Source of the DNA: Alcanivorax sp.
GTDB taxonomy: Bacteria; Pseudomonadota; Gammaproteobacteria; Pseudomonadales; Alcanivoracaceae
Direction of reading: 5' to 3'
Length of the DNA: 64,000 nucleotides
Assembly (NCBI RefSeq): GCF_017794965.1
Contig: NZ_CP051240.1
Coordinates: 3,720,001-3,784,000, forward strand
Notes under the pieces: model-generated
Database searches by the model: none
What the model saw: only the letters and a program-made list of their open reading frames with translations
What the model was told of the DNA's origin: nothing
Shown here: positions 15,689 to 24,921 of the stretch, one piece after another
Numbering within the stretch: position 1 is the first letter of the stretch
How the letters are laid out: the number at the start of each line of letters is the position of its first letter
Translations under genes and position numbers: made by a program

Positions 15689-16762
15689 ATGGACGGACAA
15701 TTCAAACGCCTGTTGTTACAGGCGTTGTTTTCTCCCTCATCAGCGGCCCTGGGCCGCGCCTTGCAGCATCACCGGATCAACGCCGACCCGGTATCCAATT
15801 TTCTGCCCATGTTGCCGGCGGGGCTGAAAGACCGTGCCCGGATGCTGGATAACACCGGTAATCTCACCGCCTATTACGAGCAGCTGCAAGAGCAGGGCTG
15901 GCGCTGGATCGCCCTGGGCGACAAGGACTATCCGGAACTACTGTCACGCATCAGCGATCCGCCGGGGGTGTTGGCGGTGCGCGGGGACGCGACCGTACTG
16001 AATGCGCCTTCCATTGCCATCGTGGGGGCCCGCAATGCCTCCGCCGATGGCCTGGATAACAGCCGCCGCTTTTCCCGGCAGCTGGCGGCGGCCGGGTTTG
16101 TGGTCACCAGTGGTTTGGCGCTGGGGGTAGATGCCGCTGCCCACCGCGGTGCTCTAACAGCAGGGCGGACCGTGGCGGTACTGGGAAGCGGCCCGGACCG
16201 GTTATACCCGCCCCGCAATGCCACCCTGGCCAATCAGATTGCCGACCAGGGGGGCGCGCTGGTGTCCGAGTTTGCACCGGGTTCACCGCCGTTACCGTCC
16301 CAGTTCCCACAGCGTAACCGGATCATCAGCGGGCTCAGCCTGGGCACCGTGGTGGTGGAAGCCGCCATTCGCAGTGGCTCGCTGATCACTGCCCGTACCG
16401 CGCTGTCCCAGGGGCGCGAGGTGTTCGCGATTCCCGGCAGTATCCACAATCCGCTCAGCAAGGGCTGTCACCATCTGCTTCGGGACGGGGCCACCTGGCT
16501 GGAGTCCATGGAGGATATCTTCGATGCGTTCGGGGATTTCCGCCGCACCGTGGAAAGCTGCAAGCTGAATGGGGAAGGGGGCCGGCCCGCGCTGTTGCAG
16601 CACCTTACCAGCGGTATCAATTCCCTGGACATGCTGCACACCCGAACTGGCCTGCCCATGAGTGATCTGGCCGGCCAGCTGGCCGATCTGGAGATGGAGG
16701 GCTGGGTGGAGCGAGTGGCCGGTGGCTACCTGAAACGCAGCCGAACATCGCGGGCGTCGTGA
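15689..16762 (+). CDS. dprA: DNA-processing protein DprA
   Basis: A 357-residue protein that loads RecA on incoming single-stranded DNA during natural transformation. An N-terminal helical region is followed by the Rossmann-like core with IAIVGARNAS (about 110), SGLALGVDAAAH, AVLGSGPDRLYP, GALVSEFAPG and SGLSLGTVVVEAAIRSGSLITA. A C-terminal winged-helix-like domain (INSLDMLHTRTGLPMSDLAGQLADLEMEGWVER) is also present. It probably forms an operon with the LysM gene. Confidence 0.97.
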   Translation: MDGQFKRLLLQALFSPSSAALGRALQHHRINADPVSNFLPMLPAGLKDRARMLDNTGNLTAYYEQLQEQGWRWIALGDKDYPELLSRISDPPGVLAVRGDATVLNAPSIAIVGARNASADGLDNSRRFSRQLAAAGFVVTSGLALGVDAAAHRGALTAGRTVAVLGSGPDRLYPPRNATLANQIADQGGALVSEFAPGSPPLPSQFPQRNRIISGLSLGTVVVEAAIRSGSLITARTALSQGREVFAIPGSIHNPLSKGCHHLLRDGATWLESMEDIFDAFGDFRRTVESCKLNGEGGRPALLQHLTSGINSLDMLHTRTGLPMSDLAGQLADLEMEGWVERVAGGYLKRSRTSRAS

Positions 16763-16943
16763 GTTGACGCCGCAAGCCCGACGCTAAAACCCAATGAGGA
16801 TGGCTGCCTCTGGCTTTGAGTGCATGACAAGCCGTGATGGAGGGTTGAGCAACATCCCGGCCCGCGGGTTTCACTCTGTTGGCTGAGGGGCCTACCATGA
16901 AGGTGTGACTTGCCAACCGGCTTGATCTGGGAGGGCTGTCGAC

Positions 16944-17162
16944 ATGTTTGAGATCCTGGTGCCTTATCGTGAGGACCCGTCCCGCTGGTTTGCGGTGGAT
17001 GCGGTCTCTCTGGGCGGTGACCTGTACCGTATTGCTGGTGTGGGGGAGGACGCTCCGCCGCTGCGCTTTGGTGAGGGAGACCGGGTGGAGTGTGAGCAAC
17101 AAGCCGACCATGACGGGCATGTTCGCCTGTTGGCCCGCCGGGTTGCAGCACCGGACTGGTAG
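16944..17162 (+). CDS. Small hypothetical protein
   Basis: A 72-residue acidic protein (FEILVPYREDPSRWFAVDAV...GEGDRVECEQQ) with a good ribosome site (GGGAGGG) and codon use like its neighbours. It lies 63 bp upstream of tsaC and may be cotranscribed. No family recognised. Confidence 0.65.
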   Translation: MFEILVPYREDPSRWFAVDAVSLGGDLYRIAGVGEDAPPLRFGEGDRVECEQQADHDGHVRLLARRVAAPDW

Positions 17163-17225
17163 CGCTCACTTGTCGGGCATCAGAAGGCAGGGTATGTTCC
17201 CCGTTTTTGTGGCCGGGCAGCCTTC

Positions 17226-17774
17226 ATGAAACAGCATCTTCAATCTGCAGCAGAGATTATTCAGGCCGGCGGTGTGGTGGCCTATCCCACCGAGTCCGTT
17301 TACGGGCTGGGGTGTGATCCGTTCAATCAGCAGGCGGTCATGCGTCTGCTGGCCATCAAACAGCGCCCGGTGGAGAAGGGGCTGATCCTGATCGGGGCCG
17401 ATCTTGAACAGCTGCTGCCCTATGTGCAGCTGACCCAGGCCCAGCAGCAACAGCTGGCCGCAGGCTGGCCGGCGCCGCTGACCTGGCTGGTGCCGGTCAC
17501 CGGGGCGGTCCCCGCCTGGGTGCGCGGTAGCCATCCCAAGGTGGCTATCCGGGTGCCGGACCACCCACTGGCCCGGGAGCTCTGCCGCCGGGTAGGCCAT
17601 CCGATCATTTCCACCAGTGCCAACCTGTCCGGCCGCCCTTCGGCCCGAAACACCTTTCAGGTCGCCCGTCAGCTGGGTGAGCAGCTCGATTTTATCGTGA
17701 CCGGAGCCTGTGACCGGGCCAGCAAACCCTCTACCATTATCGATCTGGAAAGCGGGCGCACCGTGCGCGCCTGA
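17226..17774 (+). CDS. tsaC: L-threonylcarbamoyladenylate synthase
   Basis: A 182-residue YrdC-fold enzyme making threonylcarbamoyl-AMP from Thr, bicarbonate and ATP, the first step of the t6A37 tRNA modification. Motifs: GGVVAYPTESVYGLGCDP near the N-terminus, KQRPVEKGLILI, and STSANLSGRPSA. The short length is that of TsaC rather than the longer Sua5. It sits between dprA and hemF, as in many gammaproteobacteria. Confidence 0.95.
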   Translation: MKQHLQSAAEIIQAGGVVAYPTESVYGLGCDPFNQQAVMRLLAIKQRPVEKGLILIGADLEQLLPYVQLTQAQQQQLAAGWPAPLTWLVPVTGAVPAWVRGSHPKVAIRVPDHPLARELCRRVGHPIISTSANLSGRPSARNTFQVARQLGEQLDFIVTGACDRASKPSTIIDLESGRTVRA

Positions 17775-17825
17775 AAAGACGCCGCCAATAGAACGCGGCA
17801 ACACGCATTCCCCGGGGAGAGAACC

Positions 17826-18734
17826 ATGTCAGACGTTTCACTGCAGGCGGTAAAAGACTACCTGCTGGGCCTGCAGGATCGTATCTGTGAACAACTGGCC
17901 GCAGAAGATGGCAGTGCCGACTTCCGCGAAGACAGCTGGGAGCGTGAACAGGGTGGCGGTGGGCGCAGCCGGGTGCTGGAAAACGGTGCCGTGATCGAAA
18001 AGGGCGGGGTGAACTTCTCCCATGTGTTTGGTGCCCAGCTGCCGCCGTCGGCCACCGCCGCCCGCCCTGAACTGGCCGGACGCAGTTTTCAGGCCATGGG
18101 CGTGTCCCTGGTGATTCACCCGAAGAATCCCTATGTGCCCACCAGCCATGCCAATGTGCGTTTCTTCGTGGCAGAAAAAGAAGGCGAAGACCCGGTGTGG
18201 TGGTTCGGCGGAGGCTTTGACCTGACCCCCTACTACGGTTTTGAAGAGGATGTGGTGAGCTGGCACCGCACCGCCAAGGCGGCCTGTGATCCCTTCGGTG
18301 ATGACATCTATCCCGAGTTCAAGAACTGGTGCGATGACTACTTCCACCTCAAGCATCGCGATGAACCCCGTGGGGTCGGCGGGCTGTTCTTCGATGATCT
18401 CAACCGCTTTGACTTTGATACCAGCTTTGCGCTGATGCGCAGTATCGGTGATGCCTACATCGAGGCCTATCGGCCCATTATCGCCCGCCGCAAGGATCAC
18501 GACTACGGTGAGCGCGAGCGCAATTTCCAGCTCTATCGCCGTGGCCGTTACGTGGAGTTCAATCTGGTTTACGACCGCGGCACCATTTTTGGCCTGCAAT
18601 CCGGTGGGCGTACCGAATCCATCCTCATGTCCCTGCCGCCCCTGGTGCGCTGGGATTATGACTGGCAGCCGGAGCCGGGTAGCCCCGAGAGCGAGTTGTA
18701 TGACAAGTTCCTGATCAAGCGGGAGTGGGTATGA
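17826..18734 (+). CDS. hemF: Coproporphyrinogen-III oxidase, oxygen-dependent
   Basis: A 302-residue cytosolic enzyme of heme synthesis (coproporphyrinogen III to protoporphyrinogen IX using O2). Characteristic stretches are GGGGRSRVLENGAVIEKGGVNFS, HPKNPYVPTSHANVR, WWFGGGFDLTPYY, GVGGLFFDDLN and GRYVEFNLVYDRGTIFGL. The TGA overlaps the ATG of aroE. Confidence 0.98.
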   Translation: MSDVSLQAVKDYLLGLQDRICEQLAAEDGSADFREDSWEREQGGGGRSRVLENGAVIEKGGVNFSHVFGAQLPPSATAARPELAGRSFQAMGVSLVIHPKNPYVPTSHANVRFFVAEKEGEDPVWWFGGGFDLTPYYGFEEDVVSWHRTAKAACDPFGDDIYPEFKNWCDDYFHLKHRDEPRGVGGLFFDDLNRFDFDTSFALMRSIGDAYIEAYRPIIARRKDHDYGERERNFQLYRRGRYVEFNLVYDRGTIFGLQSGGRTESILMSLPPLVRWDYDWQPEPGSPESELYDKFLIKREWV

Positions 18735-19543
18735 GTGCCTTGTATTGTGTGTTCGGCAACCCGGTAGCGCATTCCCGCTCGCCGGATATCCATCACGCCT
18801 TTGCCAAACAGAAAGGCGATGAAGTCCAGTATGAAAAGCGCGAGGCGCCGCTGGACGATTTCGCCGGTGCCCTGCAGGCGTTTCACGCTGATGGGGGACT
18901 GGGTGCCAATGTGACCGTGCCCTTCAAGGAGCAGGCGTTTGCCCTTTGCAGCGCGGTCACCGAGCGGGCCAATCAGGCGGGGGCTGTGAATACCCTGTGG
19001 TGGGAAGGCGATCAGCTCAACGGAGACAATACCGACGGGGCCGGTATGGTCACTGACATTCGCGACAACCTTGGCTGGCAGATTCAGGGCAAACGGGTGT
19101 TGGTGCTGGGCGCCGGTGGCGCTGTGCGTGGTGTCATGGGGCCGCTGCTGGCGGAAAAACCGACCCTGGTGCGGGTGGCCAACCGCACCGCGGAAAAAGC
19201 CGAAATTCTTGCGCGCCGCTTCATGGATGGCAGCAATTCGCCGGTACTGGGCAGTGGGCTTGAGGGCCTGGCGGGCCAATTCGATGTGGTGATCAATGCC
19301 ATCTCTGCCGGTTTGCATGGCGAGATGCCGACGCTGCCGGATGGCCTGCTGGCGGACGGTGCCGTGGCCTATGACATGGTCTATGGCAAGGAGCCCACGC
19401 CCTTCATGCGCTGGGCCGGGGAACAGGGTGCCCATGCGGTGTCGGATGGTCTGGGTATGCTGGTGGAGCAGGCGGCGGAAGCCTTTGAAATCTGGCGCGG
19501 CTGGCGACCGGATACGGCTCCGGTCATGGCCATGCTGAGGTAG
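18731..19543 (+). CDS. aroE: Shikimate dehydrogenase
   Basis: A 270-residue NADP-dependent enzyme reducing 3-dehydroshikimate in aromatic amino acid synthesis. Visible: substrate motif GNPVAHSRSPDIHH at the N-terminus, GANVTVPFKEQA, the NADP loop GAGGAVRGVM near 128 and a C-terminal DGLGMLVEQAAEAFEIWRG. The ATG overlaps the hemF stop (ATGA), so the two are translationally coupled. Confidence 0.97.
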   Translation: MSALYCVFGNPVAHSRSPDIHHAFAKQKGDEVQYEKREAPLDDFAGALQAFHADGGLGANVTVPFKEQAFALCSAVTERANQAGAVNTLWWEGDQLNGDNTDGAGMVTDIRDNLGWQIQGKRVLVLGAGGAVRGVMGPLLAEKPTLVRVANRTAEKAEILARRFMDGSNSPVLGSGLEGLAGQFDVVINAISAGLHGEMPTLPDGLLADGAVAYDMVYGKEPTPFMRWAGEQGAHAVSDGLGMLVEQAAEAFEIWRGWRPDTAPVMAMLR

Positions 19544-19557
19544 CGGTGGAAAACGAA

Positions 19558-19995
19558 ATGGTCCTGTATGAGGTCGTTTATGCCTCACTGGTGAGTCTGG
19601 GCATGGTGCTGGTCACCGTGACGCTGCACTACTGGACCCTCTACGGCCTGTCGGAATTTCTCAAGCGTTACAAGCAGCGTGTGCGGGGCGAAATCCTGTT
19701 GGTTGTCATCGCCATGTTTGCCGCCCACATGATCGAGATTACCCTTTATGGCTGGGTGTACCTGTTGCTGGACAACAGTGATACCGCCATGAACATTGGT
19801 GGCGCCGTGGATGGCAGCTTCCTTGATCATCTTTATTTTTCTGCAGCTTGTTACACCTCATTGGGACTGGGCGACCTTTTCCCCATGGGCACCCTGCGAT
19901 TGATTGCCGGGGTAGAAGCACTCAATGGACTGATATTGATTACCTGGTCTGCGTCGTTTGCCTTCCTGGTGATGCAGCGTCGCTGGCGGTTTTAG
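19558..19995 (+). CDS. Two-TM ion channel family protein
   Basis: A 145-residue membrane protein with hydrophobic segments near 5-30, 45-70 and 115-140. A pore-like loop YTSLGLGDLFP precedes the last segment and resembles the TxGYGD-type filter of small K+ channels, though with LGLGD instead of GYGD. I start at ATG 19558; a GTG at 19546 would add 4 residues. It follows aroE by 14 bp. The TAG stop is next to or within the first heptad of the following array. Confidence 0.75.
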   Translation: MVLYEVVYASLVSLGMVLVTVTLHYWTLYGLSEFLKRYKQRVRGEILLVVIAMFAAHMIEITLYGWVYLLLDNSDTAMNIGGAVDGSFLDHLYFSAACYTSLGLGDLFPMGTLRLIAGVEALNGLILITWSASFAFLVMQRRWRF

Positions 19996-20147
19996 TTGAA
20001 AGTTCAAAGTTTAAAGTTGAAAAGGCGCGAGATAGGTATTCGTATTTTCTGATTCGTGCCCGCGCCATTACCAGGGAGCGCGGGCAGGGCATGGAAAACC
20101 CCTCCTGGCTGATTCGCGTTTCAACTTTAAACTTTGAACTTTCAACT
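19994..20147. repeat. Heptad-armed element before lpxR (unit AGTTSAA)
   Basis: The left arm (19994-20021) and right arm (20120-20147), four units each, are exact inverted copies. The core starts with AAGGCGCGAGAT, contains GCGCGGGCAGGGCATGG and ends TTCGCG. It is closely similar to the element at 22318-22472. Confidence 0.9.
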
Positions 20148-20186
20148 GCTTTTAGGGGGCAACCGATTTTTTTACAGGATTATCCA

Positions 20187-21173
20187 ATGCGTGCTGTTGT
20201 TGTTCTCTTATTGCTTGCCGGTACCAGCTCTTTTGCCTCCGCCTCCACCCTGGGTTTTGCCTGGGACAATGATCTGTTCGTTGGTGAGGATGGTGGTTAC
20301 ACCAATGGCGTTCGCTTCAGTTGGGTGGGTAATGCCCATGATGAATGTGATGGGCAAAGCGATCACGGCCTGACCTGCGGCCTGGCCCGTGTGATCAATC
20401 CACTGCCGGGCGTACGGCTGGAAGGGCAGAATCATGCCCTGGCGGTGGGGCTGGAACAGACCATGGTCACGCCTTCGGACATTACCCGCACGACACCGGA
20501 TTATGATGATGTGCCCTATGTGGGCTACAGCAATATCGAGCTGGGCATGTTCAGCTGGAGTGAAGAATATCTGGTGGGGTACGGCGTGCGCCTGGGTGTT
20601 ACCGGTCCGGACTCCGGTGCCGAACAGAGCCAGAAAGTGATTCACAAAATCACCGGTTCCGAAGCGCCGAAAGGCTGGGATAACCAGCTGGGGCCGGATG
20701 TGATTGGCGGTTTGATTGCGGTGTTTGCGGACCGGATTTTCCGGCTCGATCACAGCAATGGGTTGCAAACGGACATGGGCTACAGCGCGATGCTGGACGC
20801 GAATAATTTCCTGGGTACCGCCGGGATCAGCAGCTTCGTGCGTTTCGGCAGAAACCTGCCAGGCAACTTCACGCCGGATTATGCCGGGGTGGGTTCCTCC
20901 AGTTCCCAGGTGGGCCTGTTTGATCACGATGGCACGGGCTGGGAAATCTTCCTTGGCGCGTCGGCGGAATACATCGGCTACTTTTACCTGGAAGAGAAAA
21001 CCGATCGCTACAACCTGGAAACCCGTGACGGCACCCTGGGTGTAGTGGTGGGCAGCGGCGTGCACCTGGATAACTTCTCTTTCACCCTCACCCTGCAGGG
21101 CTCCCAGTCTCCGCTACGCAACAGCGACGACCTGCTGAGCTTCGGCAACATGTCGTTCATGTGGAAAATATAA
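20187..21173 (+). CDS. Lipid A deacylase LpxR family outer-membrane protein
   Basis: A 328-residue protein with a signal peptide (cleavage after about FASA, residue 19). The N-terminal WDNDLFVGEDGGYTNGVRFSW is the signature of the LpxR/DUF2219 beta-barrel, where Asn and Asp residues of this segment and a later His/Ser act in removing the 3'-acyloxyacyl chain of lipid A. The protein ends in an aromatic-rich strand SFMWKI, with C-terminal Ile preceded by Trp-Lys, consistent with an outer-membrane barrel. I start at ATG 20187, which has an AGGA site and begins the signal peptide. Confidence 0.85.
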   Translation: MRAVVVLLLLAGTSSFASASTLGFAWDNDLFVGEDGGYTNGVRFSWVGNAHDECDGQSDHGLTCGLARVINPLPGVRLEGQNHALAVGLEQTMVTPSDITRTTPDYDDVPYVGYSNIELGMFSWSEEYLVGYGVRLGVTGPDSGAEQSQKVIHKITGSEAPKGWDNQLGPDVIGGLIAVFADRIFRLDHSNGLQTDMGYSAMLDANNFLGTAGISSFVRFGRNLPGNFTPDYAGVGSSSSQVGLFDHDGTGWEIFLGASAEYIGYFYLEEKTDRYNLETRDGTLGVVVGSGVHLDNFSFTLTLQGSQSPLRNSDDLLSFGNMSFMWKI

Positions 21174-21175
21174 AT

Positions 21176-21510
21176 CGCTACGAGCTACGAGCTACGCTCG
21201 ATTGATAGAGAAACCTCGAAAAGTTCCCGGGTTTTTCAGCTTTTCTACGAAGCCGCTGTAGGAGTTCCCTTCCAGGGGACGAACCGAGCGACAGCGAGGA
21301 ACTGAGATGCAGCTGGCACATGTCCTTGTTAGAACCCGTAGGAGCGAGCCTGCTCGCGATCCGAGCCTAAGCGAGGTAAGGATTCCAGAAACCTGACTGA
21401 AACTGTAGGCGCGGCGTTTGCTATGCCCTCCAGGAGCGATCGGGAACCGTGCGCAGACGGAATCGGCCGCAGGGCGATCAGGCCTTTCGGGGCTCGACAG
21501 GTCCTTGAAG
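21176..21510. repeat. Compound repeat: heptads (CGAGCTA) plus REP-rich module, paralogous to 24827-25240
   Basis: Heptad units CGAGCTA at 21176-21200 are followed by CGAAAAGTTCCCGG, TTTCTACGAAGCCGCTGTAGGAG, CGAACCGAGCGACAGCGAGG, TTGTTAGAACC and GATCCGAGCCTAAGCGAGG, in the same order as in the region after yheV. It includes two REP hairpins. The gap 21174-21664 holds no gene. Confidence 0.7.
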
Positions 21511-21664
21511 AATGATCTGCCCGGGGGCAGCCTCGCTACGCTCGATTCGCCCAGGCGAGCTGGGTTCCTACAAATAACCATCCCCCTTCGTTCCAGTCTG
21601 GGGCTGTTATCTCCGTTGCACTCCGAGATCCCGCCACAGCTCCCCGGTAAGTGCAGAGAGGGCG

Positions 21665-22207
21665 TTAGGTGTGCCCCCCATCCGCCATATAGCGATCCTT
21701 CAACCGCACATAGTTTCCTGCCACATAGGTGAGAAACTGCCGTTCCTCATCGGTGAGCGGGCGTGCCTGCCGTGCCGGCTGGCCCCGGTACAGGTAACCG
21801 CTTTCCAGTCGTTTTCCCGGGCCCACCAGAGAGCCCGCGGCCACGATCACCTCGTCTTCCACTACGGCGCCATCCATGATGATGGCCTGCATGCCCACCA
21901 TCACCCGGCTGCCCAGGGTGCAGCCATGGAGCATGGCCTGATGGGCAATGGTCACGTCGTCGCCAATCTCCAGACCATAGCCGCCCGGGTTGAAGGTAGA
22001 GTCATGGGTGATATGCAGCACCGCATTGTCCTGGATGCTGACCCGGGCACCGATACGGATGGAGTGCATGTCACCGCGGATCACTGCCTTGGGCCACACT
22101 GAGCAGTCATCGCCCAGGGTGACCTCACCCAGCACGGTGGCATCCCGGTCCACAAATACCCGTTCCCCCAACTGCGGGGCCTTGTCTTCAAAGCGGCGAA
22201 TCCCCAT
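21665..22207 (-). CDS. Gamma-class carbonic anhydrase family protein
   Basis: A 180-residue left-handed beta-helix protein built from hexapeptide repeats (ATVLGEVTLGDDCSVWPKAVIRGD, IGARVSIQDNAVLHITH, VTIAHQAMLHGCTLG). The metal-binding histidines of the family are in LHITHD and AHQAMLHG. Members such as YrdA are trimers and may hydrate CO2, but many show no activity. Start chosen at MGIRRFEDKAPQLG, the usual N-terminus, instead of the longer frame. Transcribed away from prlC. Confidence 0.93.
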   Translation of the reverse strand: MGIRRFEDKAPQLGERVFVDRDATVLGEVTLGDDCSVWPKAVIRGDMHSIRIGARVSIQDNAVLHITHDSTFNPGGYGLEIGDDVTIAHQAMLHGCTLGSRVMVGMQAIIMDGAVVEDEVIVAAGSLVGPGKRLESGYLYRGQPARQARPLTDEERQFLTYVAGNYVRLKDRYMADGGHT

Positions 22208-22317
22208 CACTGATACACTCGATAGATGAATTTCATGCCCAGGCAGGGCCTGGTGCACTCTCTGGCCATTATACTGAGGCAAAGGCGCCGTCGGGTGCCA
22301 GTCTTCAGGTGGAGATG

Positions 22318-22472
22318 AGTTTAAAGTTCAAAGTTTAAAGTTGAAAAGGCGCGAGATGGTCTTTCGTGTTTTACCCCTTGCTGCCCGCGCCGTTACCGGG
22401 GAGCGCGGGCAGGGCATGGCAAACCCCACTGATCTGGTTCGCGTTTCAACTTTAAACTTTGAACTTTCAACT
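22318..22472. repeat. Heptad-armed element upstream of prlC (unit AGTTSAA)
   Basis: The left arm (22318-22345) and right arm (22445-22472) are inverted copies of four units. The core has AAGGCGCGAGATGG, GCGCGGGCAGGGCATGG and TTCGCG and is largely colinear with that at 19994-20147. It lies 36 bp before the prlC start. Confidence 0.9.
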
Positions 22473-22508
22473 GATTACGACGCCGTACCAGAACAGGACC
22501 GATACCGA

Positions 22509-24545
22509 ATGAGCAACGACAATCCGCTGATTGATTACCCCGATCTGCCGCCGTTTTCGGCGATCAAACCCGAACATGTCCTGCCCGCCGTGGAGCAGCT
22601 GGTGGCCGACGGCCGTGCCCGTATCGAGCAGGTGCTAGCGGCTGGCAAGTTTGATTATGCTCACCTGGTGCAAGCCCTGGACGAAGAAGACGATCGCTTG
22701 GGCAAGGCCTTCGGCCCGGCCGGGCACCTGAATGCGGTGGCCCAGAACGAGGAATTGCGTAACGCCTATAACAGCTGCCTGCCACTGCTCAGCGAGTACG
22801 GCACCGAAGTGGGCCAGAATGCGGCCCTGTGCGCGGCCTTTCAGGCGGTGCGCGACAGTGCCGAGTGGGACACGCTCAGCGAAGCCCAGCAGAAAGATCT
22901 GGAAAACACCCTGCGTGATTTCCGTCTCTCCGGTGTCGACCTGCCGGACGACAAGAAGGCAGAGTACATGGCCAATTCCAAGCGCCTGTCTGAACTCACC
23001 AGCAAATTTTCCGATAACGTGCTGGATGCCACCCAGGCCTGGACCAAGCACATCACCGATGAAGCGGAGCTGGATGGCCTGCCGGACAGTGCCAAGGCCG
23101 GTGCGGCTGATCGGGCAAAAGCCGATGGCAAGGATGGCTGGGTGCTGACCCTGGATGCGCCGGTGTTTATCGCCGTGATGAGCCACTGCAAGAACGCCGA
23201 GCTGCGCAAGGAGATGTACACGGCCTGGACCACCAAGGCGTCCGATCAGGGCCCGAATGCCGGCGAATTCGATAACGCCGAGATCATGAACGAAATCCTC
23301 GCCATCCGGCACCAACAGTCAGCCTTGCTGGGCTTTGAAAATTACGGCGAGAAATCCCTGGCCACCAAAATGGCCCGTGATGTTCAGGAAGTGATGGTCT
23401 TTCTGGAAGATCTCGCCAAACGTGCCAAGCCCCAGGCGGAGGAAGAGCTGGCGGCACTCAAGGCCTTTGCGGCCGAACAGGGTGCCGGGGATCTGCAGCC
23501 CTGGGACATTGGTTTCTGGAGCGAGCGTCTGCGCGAAGAGCGCTACAGCATCTCCGAGGAAGAACTGCGCCCCTGGTTCCCGGCGGACACGGTGATCAAC
23601 GGCATGTTCGGCATTGTCGGCAAGCTGTTCGGCATCAAGTTCGAGAAGCGGGACGACGTGGATGTCTGGCACGACGACGTTCGCTTTTACGAACTGGTGG
23701 ACGATGACGGTTCCGTGCGTGCTGCCTTCTACCTGGACATGTATGCCCGCACCGGCAAGCGTGGTGGCGCCTGGATGGACGACGCCCGCATTCGCCGTCG
23801 TCGCGCCGATGGCAGCCTGCAGACACCGGTGGCCTACCTGACCTGCAACTTCGCCCCGCCGGCCGGCGGCAAGCCCGGCCTGCTCACCCACGATGAAGTG
23901 GTTACCCTGTTCCACGAGTTTGGTCATGGCCTGCATCACATGCTCACCGAGCAGGATGTGCCCGGCATTTCCGGTATCAACGGTGTGGCCTGGGATGCCG
24001 TAGAGCTGCCCAGCCAGTTCCTGGAAAACTGGTGCTGGACCGAAGAAGGTATCGCGCTGATTTCCGGCCATTACGAAACCGGTGAACCCTTGCCGAAAGA
24101 CAAGCTGGAAAAAATGCTGGCAGCGAAGAATTTCCAGAGCGCCATGCAGATGGTTCGGCAGATCGAATTCTCCCTGTTCGACATGCGTATTCATGCCGAG
24201 TACCAGGATGGCCTGAGCATTCAGGCGGTGCTGGATGAAGTGCGTGAGCAGGTGTCGGTGATTCAGCCGCCGGCGTTCAATCGTTTCCCCAACAGCTTTG
24301 GTCATATCTTCGCTGGCGGGTATGCGGCGGGTTACTACAGCTACAAGTGGGCGGAGGTGCTGTCCTCCGATGCGTTCTCCCGCTTCGAGGAAGAAGGCGA
24401 GTTCAACGAGTCCACCGGCCGTGAATTCCGCAGCGCCATCCTCGCCATGGGCGGCAGCCGCGAACCCATGGACCTGTTCAAGGCCTTCCGCGGCCGCGAA
24501 CCCAGCGTGGAACCGCTGCTGCGCCATTCGGGAATCAACGGCTAA
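22509..24545 (+). CDS. prlC: Oligopeptidase A (M3 family)
   Basis: A 678-residue cytosolic zinc metallopeptidase that degrades signal peptides and short peptides. The zinc site HEFGHGLHH lies near residue 473 with the third ligand Glu downstream (WDAVELPSQFLENW). The length is that of E. coli PrlC. ATG 22509 begins MSNDNPLIDYPDLPPFSAI, the common N-terminus; an AGGA site precedes it. Followed after 80 bp by yheV-like DNA with a heptad element between. Confidence 0.97.
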   Translation: MSNDNPLIDYPDLPPFSAIKPEHVLPAVEQLVADGRARIEQVLAAGKFDYAHLVQALDEEDDRLGKAFGPAGHLNAVAQNEELRNAYNSCLPLLSEYGTEVGQNAALCAAFQAVRDSAEWDTLSEAQQKDLENTLRDFRLSGVDLPDDKKAEYMANSKRLSELTSKFSDNVLDATQAWTKHITDEAELDGLPDSAKAGAADRAKADGKDGWVLTLDAPVFIAVMSHCKNAELRKEMYTAWTTKASDQGPNAGEFDNAEIMNEILAIRHQQSALLGFENYGEKSLATKMARDVQEVMVFLEDLAKRAKPQAEEELAALKAFAAEQGAGDLQPWDIGFWSERLREERYSISEEELRPWFPADTVINGMFGIVGKLFGIKFEKRDDVDVWHDDVRFYELVDDDGSVRAAFYLDMYARTGKRGGAWMDDARIRRRRADGSLQTPVAYLTCNFAPPAGGKPGLLTHDEVVTLFHEFGHGLHHMLTEQDVPGISGINGVAWDAVELPSQFLENWCWTEEGIALISGHYETGEPLPKDKLEKMLAAKNFQSAMQMVRQIEFSLFDMRIHAEYQDGLSIQAVLDEVREQVSVIQPPAFNRFPNSFGHIFAGGYAAGYYSYKWAEVLSSDAFSRFEEEGEFNESTGREFRSAILAMGGSREPMDLFKAFRGREPSVEPLLRHSGING

Positions 24546-24547
24546 AA

Positions 24548-24617
24548 CGCTGGACGCATGATGCCTGATGCCCGACGCCAAACCGCGTCAGGCATCGGGC
24601 GTCCAGCGTCAGGCATG
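24548..24617. repeat. Compact heptad element between prlC and yheV (units GACGCCN/GCGTCAG)
   Basis: Four units on each side (GACGCAT, GATGCCT, GATGCCC, GACGCCA, then inverted GCGTCAG, GCATCGG, GCGTCCA, GCGTCAG) are separated by only four bases. It could form one long hairpin over the prlC end. Confidence 0.8.
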
Positions 24618-24625
24618 GAGTACTC

Positions 24626-24820
24626 ATGAAACGTCAGTTTATTGCCGGGGCCACTTGTCCGGAGTGCGGGCAGATGGACAAGATCCAGCGCATCATCGAC
24701 GGTGATCGTCAGTGGATGCAATGTGTCAGTTGCGGAGCCACAAAGGATCTCGACGAAAAGCCACCAGAAACCACCGACGCCCTGGCCCAGCCGGTCAGCC
24801 TGCAACCGCCGAAGAAATAG
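24626..24820 (+). CDS. yheV: YheV-family zinc-ribbon protein
   Basis: A 64-residue protein with FIAGATCPECGQMD and CVSCG, giving two CxxC pairs for one zinc. This matches the small YheV/DUF2387 family, often found after prlC. Function unknown. The stop codon lies 6 bases before the tandem heptamer tract. Confidence 0.88.
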   Translation: MKRQFIAGATCPECGQMDKIQRIIDGDRQWMQCVSCGATKDLDEKPPETTDALAQPVSLQPPKK

Positions 24821-24826
24821 ATAATA

Positions 24827-24921
24827 GCTACAAGCTACAAGCTACAAGCTACAAGCTACAAGCTACAAGCTACAAGCTACAAGCTACAAGCTACAAGCTA
24901 CAAGCTACAAGCTACAAGCTA
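24827..24921 (+). repeat. Pure heptamer tract (GCTACAA)13
   Basis: Thirteen identical copies of GCTACAA (24827-24917) plus GCTA. There are no substitutions, so the tract is recent or still unstable. It is the homogeneous form of the heptad arrays. A REP-containing module follows as at 21176-21510. Confidence 0.97.

Noticed and set aside
19848..20186. 5' extension of the lpxR frame
   Set aside because: The extension translates the heptad element and overlaps the ion-channel gene in another frame; the signal peptide starts at 20187.
24827..24921. Tandem tract considered as a CRISPR array
   Set aside because: The repeats are 7 bp, contiguous and without spacers; there are no cas genes in the window.
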